Shown one piece after another: positions 8,764-16,680 of a stretch of 64,000 bases of DNA. The notes under the pieces were generated by a model, which was given only the letters and a program-made list of their open reading frames with translations, was not told where the DNA came from and did not search any database. Each line of letters starts with the position of its first letter. The stretch's first letter is position 1. The stretch spans positions 3,110,378-3,174,377 of the forward strand of contig CP011806.1 of assembly GCA_001664505.1 (NCBI GenBank), read 5' to 3'. The position numbers and the translations under genes were made by a program. The DNA is from Acidobacteria bacterium Mor1 (GTDB lineage: Bacteria > Acidobacteriota > Polarisedimenticolia > Polarisedimenticolales > Polarisedimenticolaceae).

Positions 8764-8787
8764 TGTCGCCGCGGGGTAACGGCGACA
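8764..8787 (+). terminator. Possible terminator hairpin
   Basis: Perfect 8-bp stem TGTCGCCG / CGGCGACA with an 8-base loop, just after the stop at 8744. There is no T-tract, so it is a weak call. Confidence 0.35.
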
Positions 8788-8850
8788 CGATCGATGGCCG
8801 CGTGACCGGGTAGAACGAGGGGATTCGGCTACGGCCGGGAGGAGCTTGCG

Positions 8851-11799
8851 ATGGGACGTCTAACCCGCCTGTGGGCGGTGCTCGTGGTCGTTGGGTTGTG
8901 CTTCACCCCGGCGGCCGCGCAGTTCGGCAAGAACAAGATCGCTTACGACACCTTCGACTGGGAGGTCTACCGGTCGCCCCATTTCGACATCCACTACTAC
9001 GGCACGATGGAAGAATCGCTGCCGGAGATCGTGTCCTATGTCGAAAGCGCCTACGTCAAGATCAGCAAGGACCTCGACCATGAGTTGCGCTACCGCATCC
9101 CGCTGATCCTGTACCAAACCCACGCCGACTTCGAACAGACCAACATAGTGCTCCAGGAGCTGCCCGAAGCGGTCGGCGCCTTCGCCGAGCCGGTGCAGAA
9201 CCGCATGGTCGTCCCGATCGACCTGCCGCCGGACCAGCTCTACGCACTGCTGGCCCACGAACTCGTTCACATCTTCCAGTACTCGATGTTCTTCGAAGGC
9301 AACCTGGGCCGCGCGCTGCGCTCCAACCCGCCGACCTGGTTGATGGAAGGCATGGCGTCGTACCTGGCCGACGACGAGAACAACATCGATCGCATGGCGA
9401 TTCGCGACGCCGTGGTCAACAACATCCTGCCGCCGATCCAGGCGCTCAACGTGTTGTCCTTCCTGACCTATCGCTACGGCCACGCGATCTTCGACTACAT
9501 CGAGCAGGAGCACGGCATCGAGGGTGTGCGCACCTTCATCTTCGAGTTCCGCCGGGTGCTGTTGACCAACAACATCGGCAAGGCGGTCGAAGAGGCCTTC
9601 GGCTACGACATCGACGAGTTCAACCGCCGCTTCAACCGCTTCCTGCGCCGCCGCTACTTCCCGGTGCTGCTCGAGAAGAAATCTCCCGACGACTACGGCA
9701 CCGAGATCGGCGTTCGCGGCGTCTACACCTTCTCGCCGGCGATCTCGCCGTCGGGTGAGCTGATCGCGGCGCTCTCGGCTCCTCGCCAGGAGATCGATCT
9801 GGTCGTGCTGTCGGGAGACGACGGCGCGCAGGTCAAGAACCTGACCAAGGGCTGGACCAACAAGTACCAGAACCTGGTCAGCGAGTCCTTCGACGGAAAG
9901 CGCGACCTCTCCTGGTCCCCGGTGGACGACCTGGTCGCCGTGTTCGCCCGTAAGGAAGGGCGCCGGCGGTTGCTGGTGTTCAACGCCCTGTCGGGCAAGA
10001 TGGTCCACAACCTCGAGCTGCCGAACATCGCCCAGACCGCGAGCCCGGCCTTCTCGCCGGACGGCTCCCGGGTCGCCTTCGAGGGCAACCTCGAAGGGGT
10101 GGTCGACATCTTCGAGATCCATCTCGAGACCGGGGACATCCGCAACCTTACCCAGGACGTGTTCTACGACTCGAACCCGGCCTACTCCTCCGACGGAAAC
10201 TCGCTGCTCTACAACCGGCGCATCGGACCGCACTGGAAGATCTTCTCCGTCGACTACAACGACTCGTCGCGCAAGCGGCAGTTGACCTTCGGGCCCTCGA
10301 GCGATCTGCAGCCGGCGTACTCGTCGGACGAGTCGCAGATCTACTTCAGCTCCGACCGCAACGATTACGGCGTGTTCAACATCTACTCGCTGGACATCGG
10401 CACCGGGCAGGTTCGGCAATACACCGACGTGGTCGGCGGCTGCTTCGCCCCGGTGGAGCTGGCCGAGCGGGACGACACCCGCTTCATCGCCTTCGCGGCC
10501 TACAACCGCGGCCAGTTCCGGCTCTACCGCATGGCCCTGGCCGAACCCGAGGCGGTCATCGAACCCGAGGAGCGGCTGGCCAACCCGATCGAGGTCCAGC
10601 CCTTCGAGCCTCCGATGAGGCTCACCGTCGACGAGAACCAGAAGGAAGACTACAAGGTGCGCTGGGACATCAACGTCCCCGACATCGCCCTCGGCGTTGC
10701 CGATGACGGCACCTTCCTGAGCAACGCGGCGGTCGAGTTCACCGATCTGTTGGGCGATCAGCGCATCCAGATCGTCGGCCAGAGCGTCTCCAGCTTCTCC
10801 AACATCTCCGCCCAGTACATCAACCTGAAGGGCAGGGTCAACTGGGGCGGCGGCATCTTCGACCAGCGGGACTTCTTCGTCCGCACGACCGTCGGCGGCT
10901 TCACCGGTGACCAGGATCAGGTCCAGCGGACCACCGGCGCCCAGGCGTTCGTTCAGTACCCGTTCAACCGCCACGTGCGGGTCGACTCGTCGCTTTCCTA
11001 CTGGGACCTGTCCCAGGACGTGCTGGTCTTCGGCGGCGGCACGGCGACGATCAACGAGAAGTTCGGGCTGTTCGATGCGTCGCTGACCGTCGACACCACC
11101 CGCTTCCAGTCCTTCGGTCCGTTCCAGGGCAAGCGCTTCCGCCTGGGCGTGCAGTACGGCGCGAACCTGGGCGGCGACACCGACGGCGACATCCAGCAGT
11201 ACTCCTTCGACTACCGAGGCTACCGGCAGGCGACCCGCCGCTCGGTGCTGGCCTGGCGACTGGTGACCCTGTGGAACGAGGGCGACCGGGAGATCTTCTA
11301 CCCGTTGGGCGGGATCAACCAGCTCCGCGGCTATGACTTCCGCGACTTCTTCGGTTCCCGGGTGGCCTGGACCAACGTCGAGTTCCGCTTCCCGCTGATC
11401 GACCAGCTACGCTTCCCGATCCTGGCCATCCAGCAGATCCGCGGCGTGTTCTTCGTCGATGTCGGCGCGGCCTGGTTCGGTGACGACACCTGGTTCGACC
11501 CCCAGAGCGGTATCCGGCTCAACCCGCTCACCGGGGAACCGATCCCCTTCGAGTTCTGGGACAGCGAGAACGACCGGCTGCAGGATGGTCGCGCTTCCTA
11601 CGGCGCAGGACTCAACTTCCGCTTCCTGGGCGGGCTGCAGTTCAACTGGGTCTGGTCCAAGCGGCTGGACCACACGGCGATCGTCTGCGTGCCCAACGAC
11701 GCGATCCTCGGCTGCGCCATCTCCGGCGGCGCGATCGAAAAGGTCGAGGTCGACGGCGGCGACACCCGCATGGACTTCTTTATCCAGTTCGACTGGTAG
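8851..11799 (+). CDS. Metallopeptidase - TolB-like propeller - Omp85-type barrel fusion
   Basis: A 982-residue exported protein (signal peptide to AAAQ, residue 24) with three parts. Residues 30-280 form a gluzincin-type peptidase domain: HELVH (H136-H140) and, 26 residues on, WLMEGMASY with the third-ligand candidate E166. Residues about 300-570 are a TolB/PD40-like beta-propeller, with repeats such as SPAFSPDGSRVAF and PAYSSDGNSLLY. Residues about 640-982 form a BamA/TamA-type surface-antigen barrel with GGINQLRGYDFRDF, the strand FRFPLIDQLRFP and FFVDVGAAWF. It therefore probably sits in the outer membrane with protease and propeller in the periplasm. GGAGG precedes the ATG at 8851. It is likely its own transcription unit. 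Confidence 0.82.
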   Translation: MGRLTRLWAVLVVVGLCFTPAAAQFGKNKIAYDTFDWEVYRSPHFDIHYYGTMEESLPEIVSYVESAYVKISKDLDHELRYRIPLILYQTHADFEQTNIVLQELPEAVGAFAEPVQNRMVVPIDLPPDQLYALLAHELVHIFQYSMFFEGNLGRALRSNPPTWLMEGMASYLADDENNIDRMAIRDAVVNNILPPIQALNVLSFLTYRYGHAIFDYIEQEHGIEGVRTFIFEFRRVLLTNNIGKAVEEAFGYDIDEFNRRFNRFLRRRYFPVLLEKKSPDDYGTEIGVRGVYTFSPAISPSGELIAALSAPRQEIDLVVLSGDDGAQVKNLTKGWTNKYQNLVSESFDGKRDLSWSPVDDLVAVFARKEGRRRLLVFNALSGKMVHNLELPNIAQTASPAFSPDGSRVAFEGNLEGVVDIFEIHLETGDIRNLTQDVFYDSNPAYSSDGNSLLYNRRIGPHWKIFSVDYNDSSRKRQLTFGPSSDLQPAYSSDESQIYFSSDRNDYGVFNIYSLDIGTGQVRQYTDVVGGCFAPVELAERDDTRFIAFAAYNRGQFRLYRMALAEPEAVIEPEERLANPIEVQPFEPPMRLTVDENQKEDYKVRWDINVPDIALGVADDGTFLSNAAVEFTDLLGDQRIQIVGQSVSSFSNISAQYINLKGRVNWGGGIFDQRDFFVRTTVGGFTGDQDQVQRTTGAQAFVQYPFNRHVRVDSSLSYWDLSQDVLVFGGGTATINEKFGLFDASLTVDTTRFQSFGPFQGKRFRLGVQYGANLGGDTDGDIQQYSFDYRGYRQATRRSVLAWRLVTLWNEGDREIFYPLGGINQLRGYDFRDFFGSRVAWTNVEFRFPLIDQLRFPILAIQQIRGVFFVDVGAAWFGDDTWFDPQSGIRLNPLTGEPIPFEFWDSENDRLQDGRASYGAGLNFRFLGGLQFNWVWSKRLDHTAIVCVPNDAILGCAISGGAIEKVEVDGGDTRMDFFIQFDW

Positions 11800-11810
11800 G
11801 TCATCCGGAA

Positions 11811-11842
11811 GGGAGCCCCGGCCCACGAGGCTGCGGGCTCCC
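11811..11842. terminator. Hairpin between convergent genes
   Basis: GGGAGCCC (11811-11818) pairs with GGGCTCCC (11835-11842) between the stop at 11799 and the ftsX stop at 11887. There is no T-tract. Confidence 0.35.
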
Positions 11843-11886
11843 GGCTCCGGGGCGTCCGATCTCTCGACGCGCCGGCCCTGGGAAGA

Positions 11887-12807
11887 TCAGGCCCCCAGCA
11901 GGGCGTCTCCATCCCGATCGCGACGCACGGCGAAGAACGCCGCGGTCAGACTGATCGCCAGGCTCACCCCGATCAGAAGCCCCGCAAAATGCCAGGGCAG
12001 CGGACGGCCCGCGACCATCTGGGCCAGTAGCGAGGAGGGATCGACGTAGGCCAGCAGCAGGCGCCGGCCGACCTCGGTCAGGATGACGGCAATCACCGCC
12101 CCGAGCAGCCCCTGGCACAATCCCGCGACCAGGAACGGCCCGCGCACGAAAGCCGGCGTCGCGCCGACCAGCAGCATGATCTCGATCTCGTCCCTGCGGG
12201 CGTAGACCGCCAGGCGCAGCACACTGGCCATCACGAACACCAGCGCCCCGAAGATCGGGAGCGCCAGGGCCAGCCCCCCGAGGCGCGCCAGACCGAGCCA
12301 GACCTCGAGTTGGTCCAGCCAACCCTGATCGAAGACCGCCTCATCCACGCCGGCGCGGCCGCTGGCAGACTCGACCACCTCCCGCGCCCGCTCGGCGGCA
12401 CCGGGACCCGGCTCCAACGCAACCTCGAAGGAGGCCGGGAACGGGTTGGATTCCAGCTCCCCGGGGACTCCTGCCAGTTCGCCGAACGAGGCCTGATAGC
12501 GCTCCAGCGCCTGCTCCCGGGTCACCAGCCGAACTTCCCGCACTCCGGGAAGCTGGGCCAGGGTTCGCTCGAGAGAAGCCCGCTCGCCGGCGTCTCCGGG
12601 CTCCAGCAGGTAGACGTCGACGTGCACCGCATCCCGCCGGTCGCCGATCCAGCCCTCGACGTTGGCCAGCACCAGCAGAACCAGGCCGGCGACGAACAGG
12701 GCGGCCGAGAGGGTCGTCAGCGCCAGGATATTGACCCCGGGACTGTGGCGGACCTCCTCCCAGGCATCGCTGAGGTAGTAGCGGAGCCTTGCGGTGCGTG
12801 CGCTCAT
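11887..12807 (-). CDS. ftsX: Cell-division ABC permease FtsX
   Basis: The 306-residue protein has the FtsX layout: a cytoplasmic N-terminus, first membrane helix (about 25-47), an extracytoplasmic domain (about 50-165) and three further helices (about 172-200, 222-245, 270-295). The FtsX sequence ARRDEIEIMLLVGAT, which follows the second helix, is present. With FtsE it forms the type VII ABC complex that activates septal wall hydrolases. It overlaps ftsE by four bases (ATGA), so the two are translationally coupled. Confidence 0.92.
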   Translation of the reverse strand: MSARTARLRYYLSDAWEEVRHSPGVNILALTTLSAALFVAGLVLLVLANVEGWIGDRRDAVHVDVYLLEPGDAGERASLERTLAQLPGVREVRLVTREQALERYQASFGELAGVPGELESNPFPASFEVALEPGPGAAERAREVVESASGRAGVDEAVFDQGWLDQLEVWLGLARLGGLALALPIFGALVFVMASVLRLAVYARRDEIEIMLLVGATPAFVRGPFLVAGLCQGLLGAVIAVILTEVGRRLLLAYVDPSSLLAQMVAGRPLPWHFAGLLIGVSLAISLTAAFFAVRRDRDGDALLGA

Positions 12808-13529
12808 GGGGCGGGATCCCCGGCCGGCGGTTCCCCCGCCGTCCCGGCAGGAGGCTGTCCTGCCGGCTTCTCGCCGGCGTTGACCACCTTGCCTCCGTCG
12901 AGCAACACGGTGCGCAGCTTCATCCGGTGGATCAGCTCCTTGTCGTGGGTCGCCACCACCACGGTGGTTCCCCGGGCGTTGATCTCGCGGAACAGACGCA
13001 TGATCTCGACGGCAAGCTCGCCGTCGAGGTTTCCGGTCGGCTCATCGGCCAGGAGCAGCTCCGGATCGGTAACGACTGCCCGGGCGATGGCGACGCGCTG
13101 TTGCTCTCCACCCGACAGCGTCGGCGGCAAGGCATTCAACCGGTGGTTGAGGCCGACCCCCTTGAGCGCCTCGTAGGCCCGCTGCTTCTGTTCGCTGCGG
13201 CTGAGCCCGGCGACATTCAGCACGTAGGCCACGTTCTCCAGGGCGGTCTTGCGGCGAATCAGCTTGAAGTCCTGGAACACCACCCCGATGGTGCTGCGCA
13301 GCTCGGGCACCTTGGATGCCGGCAGCGCGCCGACGTTGCGGCCGTTGACGATGATCTGCCCCGACGAGGGCAGCTCCTGGCGCAACATCAGGCGCAGCAG
13401 CGTGGTCTTGCCCGCGCCCGAGGGCCCGGTAACGAAGACGAACTCTCCGCGCTCGACCTCGAGGTTGGCCTCCGCCAGGGCGGTGGTTCCTCCGGGGTAG
13501 CGCTTGACCAGATTGAAGGCTCGAATCAT
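12804..13529 (-). CDS. ftsE: Cell-division ATP-binding protein FtsE
   Basis: A 241-residue ABC ATPase: Walker A GPSGAGKTT (residues 35-43), signature LSGGEQQRVAIARA, Walker B LLLADEPTGNLD and a switch His in VVATHDKELI. FtsE usually has about 220-230 residues; here a Pro/Gly/Ala-rich tail of about 20 residues follows the last strand and runs into the ftsX overlap, and its function is unknown. It powers FtsX to regulate peptidoglycan hydrolysis at the septum. Confidence 0.94.
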   Translation of the reverse strand: MIRAFNLVKRYPGGTTALAEANLEVERGEFVFVTGPSGAGKTTLLRLMLRQELPSSGQIIVNGRNVGALPASKVPELRSTIGVVFQDFKLIRRKTALENVAYVLNVAGLSRSEQKQRAYEALKGVGLNHRLNALPPTLSGGEQQRVAIARAVVTDPELLLADEPTGNLDGELAVEIMRLFREINARGTTVVVATHDKELIHRMKLRTVLLDGGKVVNAGEKPAGQPPAGTAGEPPAGDPAP

Positions 13530-13608
13530 CGGCGCGGTAGCATCTCACAATCCGGGCCGCGGGTGAACCGGGGCGAGCCCGGGTCCGGAGGAAAAACGAG
13601 CCGATACG

Positions 13609-13635
13609 AAAACGGCCCGCCTTGCGGCGGGCCGT
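13609..13635 (-). terminator. Intrinsic terminator of the M1 peptidase gene
   Basis: Stem ACGGCCCGCC / GGCGGGCCGT (13612-13621, 13626-13635) with loop TTGC has AAAA on its left, giving a U-tract on the minus strand just after the stop at 13659. Confidence 0.72.
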
Positions 13636-13658
13636 GGTGGTTTCGGTTCGAAGGAGGA

Positions 13659-16556
13659 CTACCAGCTCTTGCCGGTGTTGGTGTCGTGGGACAGGGTGTT
13701 GCCGTCCTTGTTCAGCAGCACCTCGATCGGCTCACCCGGAACCTTCAGCTGGAACGGGGTGGTCTCGACCGCCTCGAGCACGAGCTTCTTGACCCAGGTC
13801 TGATCGTTGCCCGACCGGTCCCTGCCGATCACCGTCAGCGGGACGAGAGCCCGGTAGTACTTGCCCGGAATCTCACGCTTGCTGAACTTGGAACCGGCCA
13901 GCACCCGCTGGTGGATCGATCCCTTGATGATGGCGCCGCCATCCTCGGTCTTGCGGATGTCGTACTCGAGCCGGTACTCGGGAATCCCGGTACCGCGGAT
14001 CCACTGATCGAAGAACCACTCGAGATCGACGTTGTACTTCTCGCCGGTGTTGGGATCCACACCGCCGAGGGCCTCTTCGGAGACCACCTGGATATCGCGG
14101 GAGACGATCTCGCGGCGAGCCGCCAGCTCCTGGGAGAACTTCTTCAGGAACGGGAAGAATCTCTCGTCGCCGAACATCTCACGCATCAGATGGAACGCGT
14201 AGGGCCCCTTGTTGTAGACCGCCGACTGGTAGGAAGCACCCCCGTCGTCGCCGGAGTAGATCACGCTGGAATCCTGAACGCTGGACTTGGCGTCCACGGT
14301 CAGGACCCGGCGGCGCCACTCGTCGACCTGCTCCTGGTACTCTCCGCGGCCGAAGGCGCGCTCTAGGTAGATCGCCGAGAAGAACTCGGCCAGGGATTCG
14401 ACGAACCAGTAGTTGCGCTGGTTGGCGTTGGAGACGCGAGAGCCCCACCACTGGTGCCCGACTTCGTGGGCGACCACCGACTTCAGGAACTTGGCGGTAC
14501 CGGTACCGCCCCCGCCTTGACGTCCGGAGAAGATGCCGCCGCCGGCCATGGTGCCTTCACCACGGAACACCAGCGATCCCAGGTAGATCAGCGAACTGGG
14601 CGCCTGACCGTAGAGGGCCGGGGCCGGGTCGTTGACCAGGTTCAACTCTCCATAGGGATAGTCGACCCCGGAGATCTCGTTGAACATGTTGATCGAGACC
14701 GCCGCCTGGGTGGCGATCGGGCGAAGCTGCTTGCCGCGAATACCGCGCGCACCCGAGTTGAAGTTGTCCATCGTCTCGCCGAAGCGGTCGGAAACCTCGA
14801 TGTCGAGCTGCTGCATGCTGACTTCGTCGACGTGAACCGCGACGGGCACCACGGTGCCGTCGCTCTTCTTGGCGGTGGCTTCCTTCGGCGGCACGTCGGA
14901 GATGTACTTGCCGAAGATGATCGTCGGGAACACGACCGGGCTGTCCGCTCTCCACTTGGAGGTGGTGACCTCACCGACCGTCTTCTCCTCGACCTTGTGG
15001 CCGATGCCGAGAATCTTGTACTGCGAGGGCGCCTTGATCGTCAGATCGAACTCGTCGATGAAATCGGCGAAGCGGACGAAGGGCATCCAGCCGAAGCGCG
15101 CCATCTGGGAGAAGGCGTAGTTCAGCTTGCGGATTGCCTTGGTATCGAACTCCATCCGCAGGTTGATCTGGTCGCCCGCCTTGGCCGGCTCGGGCAGCAG
15201 CACGTAGCCGCTGGTCGCACCGGTCTTGACGTAGCTGAGGTCCTGGCCGTCCATCTGCACCAGGTTGACGTTGACCTCGGGCGGCTTGGTTCCTCCGCCG
15301 GCGCCGAAGCGGTTGAAGCCGACGATGGAGAACGGCAGCACCTGAATCGGCTGCTTGATGTTCAGTTTGAAGTTGATGTCGGCGTCCAGACGCTCGGCAT
15401 CTTCCAGCGCAGCCTCGACGGTACCGCTGACGCCGTACACCTCGAGGAAGCGGTTGGGCGTCGAGCCGCCGGCGATACGCTCGTTGTAGTAGTCGTCACG
15501 CCGCTCGAGCTCGTAGGGATCGGTGTTGGCCAGGGTCTCTTCGGTGTAGTAACCGAAGAGCACGCCCACCGGGGTGAAGAACAGGCACTCGTAGCCGCCC
15601 CAGTTGTCGTAATAGAGGGCCACGGTGGCGTCGTCGTCGTCGGAACCCTTTTCGCGGACGCCGGCGACGAACCAGTGGTTCCCCTCGAAGTCCGGACGGC
15701 GGAAACCGGCGAAGGGGCTGGACTTGCCGTCGAGGTCGAATCGGCGCCGGGCTTCGGCGTGAACCTTGGAAGGCAGGCCGTCGACGGAGGTCAACTTGGC
15801 CCAGGTCGCGGCTTCCTCGGCCGACGGAGGCGCCTCGCGGTCGAGCCCCTTGAACGACGAGGTGATGATCTCCTCGCAGGTATCGAGGTCGCACTCGAAG
15901 TCGAAGGCTTCCGGTTCGACGATGACCTGCTTCTTGAGGTCGACGTTCATCTGGTGGATCTGCCAGAGCTGATAGAGGTTGCGCTCGTTGGCGTAGTCCG
16001 GCGGGTTGTAGGTGTAGGCCACGTCGTCGGAGACCAGCCAGAAACCTTCGACGCCGCCTTCGTAGTACTCCTCGCACATGGCGCCGTTGGTGGCCGACAT
16101 CTTCATGCCGTAGCGCTCGAAGTCGAACGACTTGAAGTCGTAGCAGCGGATCCCGTTGGACTTGCGAATGCCGTCCCAGGTGTCCTGCAGCTCTTCGTTG
16201 AGCAGCTTGTACTTACCCTTCTTCTCGGGGTCAGGGCCGATCGTCATCAGATAGCGCTCGACGATCTGCTTGGTCGGCTCGGCGGTCCGCACGATGAACG
16301 GAATCTCGAACGTATCGTCGCCGACCTTGCGTGGGAGCCTGCCGTGACTGAAGCGCTTGAGCTTTTTGTCGTTCTCGTCCTTGATCTCGCCGAGTTCTTT
16401 CTTCTTGTCTTTGAGCGCGGCAAGCACCTTGCGCGCAAGCTCAGGCGATACGGTCTCGTCGTCCGTGGCCTTGGCCAGCGCCGCCGGCGACAGAAGCGTC
16501 ACGGCAAGCACGGCCACCAGGGCCCACAGGAGTCCCGAGAAACACCTCGTTTTCAT
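13659..16556 (-). CDS. Secreted M1-family (aminopeptidase N-like) metallopeptidase
   Basis: The 965-residue protein starts at the ATG at 16556, chosen because GGGGGA lies upstream and a signal peptide follows (GLLWALVAVLAVTLLSPAALA); the open frame farther upstream is only the antisense of the next gene's 3' end. The zinc site is complete: HEVGHQWW (H697, E698, H701) and E720 in WFVES, i.e. HEx2Hx18E. A large N-terminal beta region of about 450 residues with no family I can name precedes the catalytic part, and the last 150 residues form a beta-rich C-terminal module. The GAMEN exopeptidase motif is not visible; a related stretch near YPYGELN may replace it. Probably a periplasmic or surface aminopeptidase. 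Own terminator; monocistronic. Confidence 0.82.
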   Translation of the reverse strand: MKTRCFSGLLWALVAVLAVTLLSPAALAKATDDETVSPELARKVLAALKDKKKELGEIKDENDKKLKRFSHGRLPRKVGDDTFEIPFIVRTAEPTKQIVERYLMTIGPDPEKKGKYKLLNEELQDTWDGIRKSNGIRCYDFKSFDFERYGMKMSATNGAMCEEYYEGGVEGFWLVSDDVAYTYNPPDYANERNLYQLWQIHQMNVDLKKQVIVEPEAFDFECDLDTCEEIITSSFKGLDREAPPSAEEAATWAKLTSVDGLPSKVHAEARRRFDLDGKSSPFAGFRRPDFEGNHWFVAGVREKGSDDDDATVALYYDNWGGYECLFFTPVGVLFGYYTEETLANTDPYELERRDDYYNERIAGGSTPNRFLEVYGVSGTVEAALEDAERLDADINFKLNIKQPIQVLPFSIVGFNRFGAGGGTKPPEVNVNLVQMDGQDLSYVKTGATSGYVLLPEPAKAGDQINLRMEFDTKAIRKLNYAFSQMARFGWMPFVRFADFIDEFDLTIKAPSQYKILGIGHKVEEKTVGEVTTSKWRADSPVVFPTIIFGKYISDVPPKEATAKKSDGTVVPVAVHVDEVSMQQLDIEVSDRFGETMDNFNSGARGIRGKQLRPIATQAAVSINMFNEISGVDYPYGELNLVNDPAPALYGQAPSSLIYLGSLVFRGEGTMAGGGIFSGRQGGGGTGTAKFLKSVVAHEVGHQWWGSRVSNANQRNYWFVESLAEFFSAIYLERAFGRGEYQEQVDEWRRRVLTVDAKSSVQDSSVIYSGDDGGASYQSAVYNKGPYAFHLMREMFGDERFFPFLKKFSQELAARREIVSRDIQVVSEEALGGVDPNTGEKYNVDLEWFFDQWIRGTGIPEYRLEYDIRKTEDGGAIIKGSIHQRVLAGSKFSKREIPGKYYRALVPLTVIGRDRSGNDQTWVKKLVLEAVETTPFQLKVPGEPIEVLLNKDGNTLSHDTNTGKSW

Positions 16557-16680
16557 GGCGTCCCCCAACGGAAATGGATGTCTTCGAACACGATTACTCG
16601 TACGGACGAGTTTACAACTGGTTCGCAAAACCGGCGAATTTTTGGTTATCGCGGAGGTTGCGGGCCGGATACCCCGCGGC

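Noticed and set aside
8860-10974. Minus-strand open frame of 704 codons across the metallopeptidase-propeller gene
   Set aside because: Antisense of a protein with recognisable HExxH, propeller and barrel motifs; no domain in the antisense product.
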